Source of the DNA: Gammaproteobacteria bacterium
Lineage (GTDB): Bacteria > Pseudomonadota > Gammaproteobacteria > Steroidobacterales > Steroidobacteraceae
Assembly: GCA_027459765.1 (NCBI GenBank)
Contig: DAIDHD010000018.1
Coordinates: forward strand, 1-52,355
DNA length: 52,355 bases
Direction of reading: 5' to 3'
The stretch's first letter is position 1, and every line of letters begins with the position of its first letter. The notes below the pieces were generated by a model. It was not told the origin of the DNA and made no database searches. It was given only the letters and a program-made list of their open reading frames with translations. The position numbers and the translations under genes were made by a program. This document shows, one piece after another, positions 44,393 through 52,355 of the stretch.

Positions 44393-46600
44393 ATGGCAGT
44401 GTGGGCTGGCCGCGGCGCGTTCCGCCGACGTTGGATCGTCGCTGCGTGTCTCGCGGCGAGTGCGCGAGCGCTCGCCGGCAGTGCCGGTCCGCCCGCGGTC
44501 TCCGAACCCTCGGCCCCGACCAGCGCAGACACGGTCGACGCCATCGTCGTCACCTCGCGCAAGCTCGACGTCGAGACCACGATCGACCGCAAGATCTACC
44601 GGGTGACCGGGGATCCTCAGGCCACGTTCGGTACCGCGAGCGACATCCTTGCGGAGATCCCCTCGATCGACGTCGATCCCGACGGGGTGGTTTCACTGCG
44701 CGGCGACAGCCACGTGCTCGTGCTGATCGACGGCAAGCCGTCGACGCAGTTCCAGGGCTCTGCGGCCGGCGACAACCTGCAGTCGCTGTCGGCGCTGGAC
44801 ATCGAACGCATCGAGGTGCTCACCACGCCTCCGCCCCAGTTCAAGGCGGACGGCGCCGCCGGCGTGATCAACATCATCACCCGCAAGCACCGTGTCGCCA
44901 CCTCATCGGGAACCTTGCAGGGCAGCCTCGGGGACGGCGGCCGCTCGCTCGTCGCCGCGAGCGGCGCCACCGGCGGCGAACGGTACTCGGCGTCGCTCAG
45001 CGCCGGCTATCGCGAGGACTACCGCCAGCGGCTGCTGCAGACCGACGTGCATGGCACCGATCCGGCGACGGGCCAGTTCCAGAGCAGCCACTATCAGGTC
45101 AGCGAGCGGCTGCGGCGCAACGTGCCGAACGTGGGCGCCTCGGGCGAGTTCGACCCGAACGATCGCGAGGCGATCACCGGCTCGGCGAGCTGGAGCCGGC
45201 GCGGCGGCCTGCGCACCTATACGCAGCTGGACACGATCACCGATGCCACCGGAGCTCTCACCTCCGCGACCCGGAGGCTGTCGAGCGGGCACGATCCGGA
45301 GAACGACTACGACGTCGCCGTGAAACTCTCGCAGAAGCTCGCGACGCCAGGCGAGACGCTGGACCTGTCGACGCACCGCTCGCTGTCTCATCAGCACGAG
45401 CACTACGACTACGTCAACGACTCGTTCGTGCCGCCGGCGCCGACCTTCTACGACAACCTCGCCTTCACGGAGGACAACGGCATCACCGAGGCCGGCCTCG
45501 ACTACGTGCGGCCGTTGTCGAAGACCCGCACCCTGAAACTGGGCGCGGCATTCGAGCGCGACGATTACGGCTTCGACAACGTCGGCGCCAACGTCGATCC
45601 GATCACCGGGCTGCAGACGGTGGATCCATCCCTCACCAACGAGTTCCGCTTCCGCCAGACCATCGATTCGGCGTATCAAAGCTACCAGGCGAGCGTCGGC
45701 GCCTGGAGTTGGCTGGGCGGCCTGCGCGAGGAATACACCGCGACCGACGCGCGCCAGCCGACCAGCGGCCAGGCCACGCCGGGGCACTACTTCGAGGTCT
45801 ATCCGAGCCTGCACGCCGACTACGGCCTCTCGGACTCATCGACGTTGTCGTTCGGGGCGAGCCGGCGCGTGACGCGCCCGGATCCGAGCAATTTGAACCC
45901 CTTCGTCGATCACGAGTACACGCCGAACCTGCGCGCCGGCAACCCTGATCTCAGGCCGCAGTTCACGCAATCCCTCGACGTCGGCTACGAATACGAGGCC
46001 CACGGTGCGAGCTACGCCGTCACCGGTTACTACCGGCGCAATACGGACAGCGTCACGGATCTGACCGAATACCTGGGCAACGGCTTCTCGCTCACCACCA
46101 AGGCGAACCTGCCGCGCAACGACTCGGCGGGATTCGAGTTCTCGGCGAACGGGCGACTGACGCGCACGCTCGCCTACAGCCTGAGCGGCGACGCGTTCTA
46201 TTCGCAGATCGACGCCTCGGCGCTCGGCGTGCCCGGGCTTCAGTCCACCACCGGCCTGAACCTCAAGGCCAAGCTCGATTACCGTCCGACGGCGAAGGAT
46301 TCCGCACAGGCCACCTTCTCGCGCACCGACAAGCGCCTGACGCCGCAGGGGAACATCAGTGCGATCGACATCGTGAACCTGGGCTACAGGCGCACGGTCA
46401 GCGCGCGCCTCGCCGCGGTGGCGACCGTGTCCGATCTCTTCAATGGCCAGCGCTATCAGCGCTATGTCGCGACGCCGACCTTCACCCAGGTCTACCAACG
46501 CGGCGTCGAAGGGCGCATCGTCTTCGTGGGGCTGGTGTACTCGTACGGTGCCGAGAAGAAGGACAAGGGTTCCGGATTCGATTACGAACCGGCGAATTGA
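44393..46600 (+). CDS. TonB-dependent outer membrane receptor
   Basis: A 735-residue outer-membrane receptor. After a signal peptide (RRRWIVAACLAASARALAG), a short VDAIVVTSRKLD TonB-box-like segment leads into a plug domain (ASDILAEIPSIDVDPDGVVS, VLVLIDGKPS, IERIEVLTTPPPQFKADGAAGVINIITRK). The rest is a barrel with many Tyr/Arg-rich strands, closest in style to the barrel-3 group. Its ligand (siderophore, carbohydrate or other) is not evident. The ATG at 44393 gives a proper signal peptide; a GTG at 44318 would add a long basic lead. The upstream region has a TTGACA at 44308 and a TATACT at 44355 that do not pair well. Confidence 0.87.
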   Translation: MAVWAGRGAFRRRWIVAACLAASARALAGSAGPPAVSEPSAPTSADTVDAIVVTSRKLDVETTIDRKIYRVTGDPQATFGTASDILAEIPSIDVDPDGVVSLRGDSHVLVLIDGKPSTQFQGSAAGDNLQSLSALDIERIEVLTTPPPQFKADGAAGVINIITRKHRVATSSGTLQGSLGDGGRSLVAASGATGGERYSASLSAGYREDYRQRLLQTDVHGTDPATGQFQSSHYQVSERLRRNVPNVGASGEFDPNDREAITGSASWSRRGGLRTYTQLDTITDATGALTSATRRLSSGHDPENDYDVAVKLSQKLATPGETLDLSTHRSLSHQHEHYDYVNDSFVPPAPTFYDNLAFTEDNGITEAGLDYVRPLSKTRTLKLGAAFERDDYGFDNVGANVDPITGLQTVDPSLTNEFRFRQTIDSAYQSYQASVGAWSWLGGLREEYTATDARQPTSGQATPGHYFEVYPSLHADYGLSDSSTLSFGASRRVTRPDPSNLNPFVDHEYTPNLRAGNPDLRPQFTQSLDVGYEYEAHGASYAVTGYYRRNTDSVTDLTEYLGNGFSLTTKANLPRNDSAGFEFSANGRLTRTLAYSLSGDAFYSQIDASALGVPGLQSTTGLNLKAKLDYRPTAKDSAQATFSRTDKRLTPQGNISAIDIVNLGYRRTVSARLAAVATVSDLFNGQRYQRYVATPTFTQVYQRGVEGRIVFVGLVYSYGAEKKDKGSGFDYEPAN

Positions 46601-46721
46601 CGGCGTCGGTCGGCCGTCGCGGGCCGCGGCGACTCAGGACAATCCCTCATTGCCGGCGCGGCGCACCGGGATAACGTGACGTGCTGATGGACCGTGCGAA
46701 GCGGACGGCCCGAAGGATGCC

Positions 46722-47336
46722 ATGCACACGTCGACAATCCGGCAAGAGGCGCCCGTCGAGGCGCGTATCGGACCGAATGCCGTGACCCAGATGGCCGCAG
46801 CGCTGGACGCGGCGCTCGGCGGTGTCGAGCGCGATCGCCTGTTCGCCGCGGTGGGTCGCTCGGATTGGCTCGAACGTCCACCGACGCACATGGTGCCGGA
46901 GCCCGGGGTCATCGCCCTGCACCAGGCGGTGCGCGCCCGCGTCGATTCCGGCCTCGCGACACGCATAGCGAGAGATGCGGGGCTGCGAACGGGCACCTAT
47001 CTGCTCGCACATCGAATCCCTGGGTTCGCACGCGCCCTGCTGCGGGCGTTGCCGGCGGGCCTGGCGTGTCGCGCCCTGCTCGAAATGATACGGCGCAACG
47101 CCTGGACGTTCTGCGGCAGCGGCCGCTGCGAGGTACGGGCGGGCCGCCCGGCGCAGATCCTGATCGCCGACTGTCCGCTGTGTCGCGGGCTGCGCTCGGG
47201 CCGGGAAGAATGCGACTATTACGCCGCGACCTTCGAGCACCTGGCCCGCACCCTGGTCTCGCCGCGCGCGTTCGTTCGCGAGATCACCTGCGGTGCCCGC
47301 GGGGACTCCGGCTGCCGCTTCGAGATCGCCTGGTGA
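46722..47336 (+). CDS. bchJ: BchJ-type V4R domain protein (bacteriochlorophyll 4-vinyl reductase family)
   Basis: A 204-residue protein matching the BchJ family: RIGPNAVTQMAAAL near the start, THMVPEPGVIALHQAVR, a DAGLRTGTYLLAHRIP stretch, NAWTFCGSGRCEV and a Cys-rich V4R (4-vinyl reductase) C terminus with CPLCRGL, ECDYYAATFE and TCGARGDSGCRFEI. BchJ is found in purple-bacterial photosynthesis clusters and was first thought to reduce the vinyl group; later work suggests a helper role. No other bch, crt or puf genes are in the window. An AAGGA ribosome site lies four bases before the ATG. Confidence 0.83.
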   Translation: MHTSTIRQEAPVEARIGPNAVTQMAAALDAALGGVERDRLFAAVGRSDWLERPPTHMVPEPGVIALHQAVRARVDSGLATRIARDAGLRTGTYLLAHRIPGFARALLRALPAGLACRALLEMIRRNAWTFCGSGRCEVRAGRPAQILIADCPLCRGLRSGREECDYYAATFEHLARTLVSPRAFVREITCGARGDSGCRFEIAW

Positions 47337-47340
47337 TACG

Positions 47341-48963
47341 TCAGTGCGCGCCGCCGGCGTCGGCGGCCGAACCGCCGCCTCCCGCGACCGGGCGGGCCAT
47401 CCAGATCACGGCGATGAGCGCCACGAAGAGCCACGCCGACAGCCGGAAGACGTCGTCGCTCGCCACCATGAATGCCTGCTGATCGACGCCGCGATTGAGC
47501 AGCGCGAGGCGCTGCGCGGCATCGAGGCCGGTGCCGGCGAGGTCGGCGAGTGCCCGGCCCGTGGTCGGATCGCCCGCCGTCAGGTGTTCGATGAGCCGCC
47601 CGTGGTGCAGCGTCGCGCGTCGGTCCCACAGCGTCGTGACGATGGAGGTGCCGAAGGCTCCGGCGGTGATGCGCGCGAAATTGAACAGGCCCGAGGCTGC
47701 GGGCACGCGCTCCGGCGGCAGTCCCGACAGCGACAGGCTGATCAGCGGCACGAAGAAGAACGCCATGGCCGCACCCTGTACCAGCGTGGGTATCAGGATC
47801 ACGGTCATCGAGGCATCGGTGTCGAAGTGCGAGCGCATCACGAACACCAGAGCGAACACCGCGAAGGCCACCGTGACCAGCCACCGCGGGTCGGTGCGGC
47901 CCACGCGGCGGCCGACCAGCGGGGTCAGCAGGATGGCGAGCAGGCCGACGGGAGCGAGTGCCACGCCGGCGAGTGTCGCCGTGTAGCCCATGTATTGTTG
48001 CAGCCACAGCGGCAACAGCACCACGTTGCCGAAGAACGCGCCGTACCCCAGGGACATCGCCAGCGAACTCGTCCAGAAGTTTCGCCGCCGGAACAGCGAC
48101 AGGTCGACGATGGGGTGCGTCTCGGTGAGCTCCCACACCAGGAACAGCGCGAACGCGACCGCGGCGACCACGGCGAGCGCGACGATCAGCGGTGAACCGA
48201 ACCAGTCGAGGTCCTTGCCCTGGTCGAGCAGCACCTGCAGTGCGCCCACCCAGACGACGAGCAACGCCAACCCCACCTTGTCGATGGGCAACTTGACCGC
48301 CGGGGTCTCGCGTCGACGATACACCACCCAGGTCGCCACGCCGGCGAGCACGCCCACCGGGACGTTGATGTAGAAAATCCAGGGCCAGGACAGGTTGTCG
48401 GTGATCCAGCCGCCGAGCACGGGTCCCACGACCGGCGCCACCAGCGTCGTGATCGCCCACATCGACAACGCGGTGCCGGCCCTGGCCGGCGGATAGCTCG
48501 ACAGCAGCAGCGATTGCGACAGCGGGATCATGGGTCCCGCCACTGCGCCCTGCAGCACGCGAAACAGGATGAGCAGGCCGATCGACGGCGCAAGCGCGCA
48601 GAGGATCGAGGCGAGCACGAAAAGCGCCACCGAGGCCGTGAACAGCCGTACCTGTCCGAAGCGGCGCGTGAGCCAGCCGGTGAGCGGCAGCGAGATGGCG
48701 TTCGACACCGCGAAAGAGGTGATGACCCAGGTGCCCTGGTCGGTCGAGACACCGAGGTCGCCGGCGATGGACGGCAGCGACACGTTCGCGATCGAGGTGT
48801 CGAGCACGTTCATGAACGTCGCCAGCGACAGCGCGATCGAACCGATCAGCAACGGCCGCCCGGTGAGCGGCGCCGGTGCGGACGGGCCCGCGGCCGGCGC
48901 AGCCGAGGGCGCTGCGCGCACCGAGGAGACGGAGGCGGGTTCGGGTCCAGTCGAGCGACTCAT
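47341..48963 (-). CDS. emrB: DHA2 family multidrug efflux MFS transporter, EmrB type
   Basis: A 540-residue inner-membrane proton-driven exporter with 14 predicted helices. The DHA2 hallmark LDTSIANVSLPSIAGDLG lies near residue 55 with TWVITSFAVSNAISLPLTGWL, RRFGQVRLF, and the motif C-like TTLVAPVVGPVLGGWITDNLSW. A Pro/Ala-rich N-terminal lead of about 40 residues precedes helix 1. The ATG at 48963 has a GGGAG ribosome site seven bases upstream. It is the last gene of the efflux operon, 17 bp after emrA, and ends 4 bp from the convergent bchJ. Confidence 0.92.
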   Translation of the reverse strand: MSRSTGPEPASVSSVRAAPSAAPAAGPSAPAPLTGRPLLIGSIALSLATFMNVLDTSIANVSLPSIAGDLGVSTDQGTWVITSFAVSNAISLPLTGWLTRRFGQVRLFTASVALFVLASILCALAPSIGLLILFRVLQGAVAGPMIPLSQSLLLSSYPPARAGTALSMWAITTLVAPVVGPVLGGWITDNLSWPWIFYINVPVGVLAGVATWVVYRRRETPAVKLPIDKVGLALLVVWVGALQVLLDQGKDLDWFGSPLIVALAVVAAVAFALFLVWELTETHPIVDLSLFRRRNFWTSSLAMSLGYGAFFGNVVLLPLWLQQYMGYTATLAGVALAPVGLLAILLTPLVGRRVGRTDPRWLVTVAFAVFALVFVMRSHFDTDASMTVILIPTLVQGAAMAFFFVPLISLSLSGLPPERVPAASGLFNFARITAGAFGTSIVTTLWDRRATLHHGRLIEHLTAGDPTTGRALADLAGTGLDAAQRLALLNRGVDQQAFMVASDDVFRLSAWLFVALIAVIWMARPVAGGGGSAADAGGAH

Positions 48964-48980
48964 GGCCAATCTCCCGAGCT

Positions 48981-50222
48981 TCACAGACCCGACGGGGTTG
49001 AGACGCTGTCGGTGTGTGCGAGGCGCGCCGCGCTCTCGCCGCGCGGCCGCGCCTCCGTCCCGGACGCGTTGGCGGCGATGATGTCGTGCACGCGCTGGTC
49101 CGCGCGTTCGTCGACGGTGTCGAACACGTCGGTCTGGTAGACGGCGGCCGCCTTCGCGAGGCGTGGCAGACGCGGTCCGCCGCGATCGCGCGTATCGACG
49201 CGAGCGGTCATCGACAGGCCGATCTGCAGCGGGTGCGCCGCAAGTTCCCGCGGATCGAGCGCGATGCGCACCGGCACGCGCTGCACGATCTTGATCCAGT
49301 TGCCGGTGGCGTTCTGCGCGGGCAGGAGCGAGAAGGCGGCGCCGGTGCCGGCGCCGAATCCGGCGACGGTGCCGTGATAGCGCACGCTCCGGCCATACAG
49401 GTCGGCCGTGAGCTCGACCGGTTGGCCGACGCGCATGTTCGCCATCTCGGCCTCCTTGAAGTTGGCGTCCACCCAGACCTGGTCGAGGGGCACGACCGCC
49501 ATCAGCGGCGCGCCCGGTGCGACGCGTTGACCGAGTTGTACGCTGCGATGGGCGACGTACCCTGACACCGGCGACGGCAGGCGGGTGCGCGAATCGTTGA
49601 GAAAGGCCGCGCGCACGGCTGCGGAGGCCGCGAGCACGTCGGGGTGCGCCTCGATGCTCGTGCCATCGATGCGCGCCCGCTGCGCGGCGAGTTGCTGGCG
49701 CGCGGCGGCAAGTTCCGCCTGGGCGGCCCGTGCCAGGTCGCGCGCATGCTGCAATTCCTCGCCCGAGATCGCGCCGGAGCTGCCGAGCCGTTCACGCCGG
49801 GCGAGATCCTCGTTCGCCATGGCGAGATCCGCCTCGCGACGCGCGACGTTGGCCGCGAGTTCGGCGGAGGTCGCGAATTGCGTACGCACCTCGCGCACGG
49901 TCGTGGCGAGTTTGGCCTCGGCCTGATCGAGCGCGATGCGCGTGTCGGCCGGATCGAGCCTCACGAGCTCCTGGCCGGCGCTGACGAATTGGGTGTCGTC
50001 CGCGCCGATGGCGACCACGGTGCCGGCGACCTGCGGCGTGATCTGTACCACGTTGCCATCGACGTAGGCGTCGCTGGTGGATTCGTGGAATCGTCCGTCG
50101 AAGGTCCAGTAGGCGCCGCCGGCCATTGCGCCGACGACCACGACGGCGCCGACGAGGGCGATGCCGCGGCGCCGTGCAGCGTTGCGAGACGAGGAATCGG
50201 AGACGGGGGTGGGGGTGCTCAT
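48981..50222 (-). CDS. emrA: EmrA/HlyD family membrane fusion protein
   Basis: A 413-residue periplasmic adaptor that links the EmrB pump to an outer-membrane channel. One N-terminal membrane segment (GIALVGAVVVVGAMAGGAYW) anchors it. The SDAYVDGNVVQITPQVAGTV start of the lipoyl half-motif, a long helical hairpin (about residues 95-195, Ala/Glu/Arg-rich), and SPVSGYVAHRSVQLGQRV then VWVDANFKEAEMANMRVGQPV are EmrA signatures. It lies 37 bp after the outer-membrane factor gene. Confidence 0.92.
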   Translation of the reverse strand: MSTPTPVSDSSSRNAARRRGIALVGAVVVVGAMAGGAYWTFDGRFHESTSDAYVDGNVVQITPQVAGTVVAIGADDTQFVSAGQELVRLDPADTRIALDQAEAKLATTVREVRTQFATSAELAANVARREADLAMANEDLARRERLGSSGAISGEELQHARDLARAAQAELAAARQQLAAQRARIDGTSIEAHPDVLAASAAVRAAFLNDSRTRLPSPVSGYVAHRSVQLGQRVAPGAPLMAVVPLDQVWVDANFKEAEMANMRVGQPVELTADLYGRSVRYHGTVAGFGAGTGAAFSLLPAQNATGNWIKIVQRVPVRIALDPRELAAHPLQIGLSMTARVDTRDRGGPRLPRLAKAAAVYQTDVFDTVDERADQRVHDIIAANASGTEARPRGESAARLAHTDSVSTPSGL

Positions 50223-50259
50223 GGTGTCGTGCTCCTAACGGTGTTCAGGTGTGCGCAGG

Positions 50260-51711
50260 TCAGTGCGCATTGGCCGATTCGAGGGCGGGATACCCGCCGC
50301 CGAGGGCGCCGATCAGGTCGATGCCGACGTCGAGCGAGCGCGCTTCGAGGTCGACGCCGAGGGCGCGCTCCTCGAGCAGACGGCTCTCGGTGGACAGCAC
50401 CTGCAAGTAGTTGCCGACGCCCTCCTGATAGCGCAGGAGCGCGAGGTCGTAGGCCGCGGTGGCCGTCGCGAGGCCCTGCCGCTGTTCGCTCGTCTGCGCT
50501 TCGATGCTGCGCGCCGCAGCCAGATGGTCGGCGATCTCGCGCAAGGCGTCGGCGATCATCTGCTCATAGGCGGCGACGTCCGCATCGTAGCCCGCGTCCT
50601 GCGCGGCGAGCGTCGCGCGGCGCCTGCCGCCGTCGAAGATCGGCAGGTCGAGCGCCGGACCGACGCCGATTTCGTGATTGGCGGCGGTGAACAGCGTGCC
50701 CGGGCCGAGATTCTGGAATCCGACCAGCGCCATCAGATTCACGTTCGGATAGAACGCGGCCTTGGCGGCGGCGACGCCATGGCGCGCCGATTCGATGCGC
50801 CAGCGTTGTGCCTGCAGATCGGGGCGGCGGCCGAGCAGGTCGGCCGGCAGGCGCGAGGGCAGGGGCAACGTGTCGAGCGAGCGCAGGCCGGGACGCTCGA
50901 TGGCGAGACCGCGGTCCGGACCCTGCCCGAGCAACGCGGCGAGCGCGTGGCGAGTGCGCGTGGCCGCCTCTTCGAGGCGCACGATCTGCGCGCGCACCGG
51001 CGGCAGCGCCGACTCGCTCTGCTCGATTTCCAGACGCGAATCGAGTCCCGCGTCCGCCCGCTCACGGGTCAGCGCGAGCACGCGCTCGCGCTGCGCGAGC
51101 GTCTCTCGGGCCACGTCGAGAGCGCGGTAGTCACGCTGCAGTTCGACGTAGGCGTGCGCGACCGCCACCGACAACGTGAGACTGGCGGCGCGGGCGTCGA
51201 GACTGCGGGCCCGCGCCGAGTCAGCGGCCGCGAGGGAGGCGTTGTGCAGTCCGCCCCAGAGGTCGAGGTCGAAGGAGAGCGTGGACGAGAGGTCGCTCAA
51301 CGTATCCCAGTGGCCTGCGAACGGCGGCGGATAGATGCCGTTGCGCGAGAACCGTTCGCGGGTCGCGTCCCCGCCGAGGTCCACCTGCGGTGCGCGCGCC
51401 GCGGCTGCCGCTCCGGCACGTGCGATCGCTTCACGCGTGCGTGCATCGGCGACGCGCAGGCTGGGGTTGTCGGCGAGCGCCTCGTCGATCAACCGGTCGA
51501 GCTGAGGATCGCCCAGGGATCGCCACCAGTCGTGCGCAGGCCAGGCCGTGGCGGTGACCGCGGCGGATGCCAGTGTCTGCGTCGACTGCAGTGCGTTCGG
51601 ATCCGGCACCGGCGCGAGCGGATGGGGGGCCGGAAGCGTGGCGCAGGCGCTCGTCAGGAGCGCGAGTGCGAACCCCGGCAATACGCGCGTGGTGTGAACC
51701 AGCGCGCTCAC
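50260..51711 (-). CDS. NodT family outer membrane efflux factor
   Basis: A 483-residue TolC-like outer-membrane channel protein. The signal peptide ends in a lipobox-like TSAC with Cys23. It has WWRSLGDPQLDRLIDEALADNPSLRVADAR at the N terminus, FDLDLWGG in the first repeat, and RRPDLQAQRWRIESAR and GPALDLPIFDGG in the second, the classical NodT/OprM pattern. The start is a GTG at 51711 that overlaps the stop of the small ORF upstream (GTGA). An ATG at 51750 is possible but would add 13 residues before the signal. It completes a tripartite pump with EmrA and EmrB. Confidence 0.9.
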   Translation of the reverse strand: MSALVHTTRVLPGFALALLTSACATLPAPHPLAPVPDPNALQSTQTLASAAVTATAWPAHDWWRSLGDPQLDRLIDEALADNPSLRVADARTREAIARAGAAAAARAPQVDLGGDATRERFSRNGIYPPPFAGHWDTLSDLSSTLSFDLDLWGGLHNASLAAADSARARSLDARAASLTLSVAVAHAYVELQRDYRALDVARETLAQRERVLALTRERADAGLDSRLEIEQSESALPPVRAQIVRLEEAATRTRHALAALLGQGPDRGLAIERPGLRSLDTLPLPSRLPADLLGRRPDLQAQRWRIESARHGVAAAKAAFYPNVNLMALVGFQNLGPGTLFTAANHEIGVGPALDLPIFDGGRRRATLAAQDAGYDADVAAYEQMIADALREIADHLAAARSIEAQTSEQRQGLATATAAYDLALLRYQEGVGNYLQVLSTESRLLEERALGVDLEARSLDVGIDLIGALGGGYPALESANAH

Positions 51712-51863
51712 GGCGACACCCGCTGCGACTTGCGCAGGCCGGCGAGCCACAAAGCGCCTGCGATGAACGTGCCGCCCGGCAGCGCCAGTGCCGTGAGCGC
51801 GTAGGGAGCGATGGTGCGGATCGAATCGCGACCCCGTTCGAGTAGGTGCTGCAGTGTGTTCAT
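51708..51863 (-). CDS. small membrane protein encoded at the head of the efflux operon (51 residues)
   Basis: A 51-residue ORF that opens MNTLQHLLERGRDSIR, has one hydrophobic segment (about residues 21-42, with a central LPGG and ending LWLAG) and finishes with a basic tail, KSQRVSP. The ATG at 51863 has a GGAG ribosome site six bases upstream, and its stop overlaps the NodT start (GTGA), so it is translated and coupled. A single helix flanked by basic residues suggests a small inner-membrane protein that may modulate the pump. Small ORFs of this kind sit in some efflux operons; I do not recognise a named family. Confidence 0.75.
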   Translation of the reverse strand: MNTLQHLLERGRDSIRTIAPYALTALALPGGTFIAGALWLAGLRKSQRVSP

Positions 51864-51885
51864 GACGATCTCCGCGAATCCGTTC

Positions 51886-51950
51886 GTTAATTGCCGTGGC
51901 GAAAAATGCCGCGGCGATAAGTGCCTGGGCGGTTAATGCCTAGGCAATAA
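51886..51950. repeat. four tandem 15-bp repeats with GCC-NN-GGC palindromic cores
   Basis: Four head-to-tail 15-bp units lie at 51886-51900, 51901-51915, 51916-51930 and 51931-51945, plus an AT-rich partial unit. Each has an A/T-rich half followed by TGCC, two variable bases and GGC; the last core is the perfect palindrome TGCCTAGGCA. The array fills most of the gap between marR and the small ORF and lies just upstream of the efflux operon's first ribosome site. An operator array is the simplest reading. Confidence 0.85.
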
Positions 51951-51965
51951 TCAGGACCAAAAAAA

Positions 51966-52355
51966 TCAGGCGTTGGCGAGCATCCGCTCGAGCAATCCGC
52001 GCAGCACCAGCACCTCTTCGGGGCTGAAGCCACGCACGAATCGATTCAGCACGTTGACCGCACAGGCGCGCAGCTTGGGCACCGCCGCACGACCCTCCTC
52101 GGTGAGCTCGATGTTCACGAGCCGTCGATCGTCGGGCGAGCGCCCGCGTCTGACCAGGCTCTTGCTCTCGAGTCGATCGAGCATGCGGGTCATCGCGCCC
52201 GGATCATACGAAAGCAGCTTGCAGAGGCTCGCCGTCGAGTCGAGCTCGCGCTTGGCGAGATTGACCAGGATCACGTACTGCGCCGCCGTAACCTCGAGCG
52301 CCGCGACGCTCGGATCGGTCTCGAATTCCCGGTCGAACGCCAGGAAGATCTCACC
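51966..52355 (-). CDS. MarR family transcriptional regulator (5' end beyond window)
   Basis: At least 129 residues of a MarR-type winged-helix regulator; the reading frame is open to the window's last base, so its start lies outside. Visible features are VTAAQYVILVNLAKRE, then the helix-turn-helix STASLCKLLSYDPGAMTRMLDRLESKSLV and the wing RRGRSPDDRRLVNIELTEEGR. Such proteins are usually dimeric repressors released by phenolic or aromatic ligands, and EmrAB pumps are a classical target. It probably controls the pump genes downstream and may bind the 15-bp array between them. Confidence 0.92.
   Translation of the reverse strand, partial: GEIFLAFDREFETDPSVAALEVTAAQYVILVNLAKRELDSTASLCKLLSYDPGAMTRMLDRLESKSLVRRGRSPDDRRLVNIELTEEGRAAVPKLRACAVNVLNRFVRGFSPEEVLVLRGLLERMLANA

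Noticed and set aside
51886-51950. Origin-type iterons or a CRISPR leader
   Set aside because: No replication gene, cas gene or spacers are near; the position between a regulator and its likely target operon favours an operator.

Overview
The window is GC-rich, densely packed bacterial chromosome with Gram-negative hallmarks: lipoproteins, an OmpW-type porin, a TonB-dependent receptor and a tripartite efflux pump. Gene content (SlyX, EmrAB, PhaR/phasin PHB genes, class III PhaE/PhaC, an XdhC factor, a BchJ-type protein) points to a beta- or gammaproteobacterium, possibly of a purple-photosynthetic lineage. I cannot fix the genus. I see no rRNA, tRNA, CRISPR array, insertion sequence, phage module or integrase; this looks like core chromosome.

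Layout. 1-3.3 kb: ComFB-like protein, exonuclease III, phosphoglycolate phosphatase and a secreted alpha/beta hydrolase. 3.4-7.3 kb (minus strand): a translationally coupled Pot-type (spermidine/putrescine family) ABC importer. 7.4-12.9 kb (minus): ChaA-type Ca2+/H+ antiporter, HDOD protein, OmpW-like porin, secreted lipase-like lipoprotein, XdhC. 13.0-16.6 kb (plus): SelO, SlyX, an FAD amine oxidase and a poly-gamma-glutamate-hydrolase-like protein. 16.7-25.6 kb: DUF4382 lipoprotein, GTP cyclohydrolase II, DsbA-like thioredoxin, a second HDOD protein, a PAS-GGDEF-EAL protein, and a YXWGXW-type secreted protein with a Tyr/Asn-rich repeat tail. 25.7-28.7 kb: secreted metallo-beta-lactamase-fold hydrolase and a HyuA-like hydantoinase/oxoprolinase subunit.

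28.8-39.2 kb is a polyhydroxybutyrate locus. It holds phaB, a class III synthase pair (phaE-phaC), phaR, a FabG-like reductase, a small zincin-like protein, a phasin, a class I phaC, phaA, and acs facing them. Together these can take acetate to acetyl-CoA, acetoacetyl-CoA, 3-hydroxybutyryl-CoA and polymer. Two structurally different synthases share one locus, and a strong hairpin terminator separates the phasin gene from the class I synthase gene. No depolymerase gene is present.

39.2-47.3 kb: an orphan amino-acid-type binding protein, an AcpA/phospholipase-C-like phosphoesterase, a REC-like/EAL protein with substituted key residues, a TonB-dependent receptor, and an orphan BchJ-like V4R protein. 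47.3-52.4 kb (minus): a MarR regulator (cut by the window edge), a tandem array of four 15-bp repeats with palindromic cores, a previously hidden 51-codon membrane-protein ORF, and a NodT-EmrA-EmrB efflux operon.

The least expected items are the 15-bp repeat array plus coupled small ORF in the efflux operon, the dual-class PHA synthase locus with an inverted repeat lying across the phaB promoter, the orphan BchJ, and the small zincin inside the PHA locus. I found no clear evidence of a wholly new multigene system.
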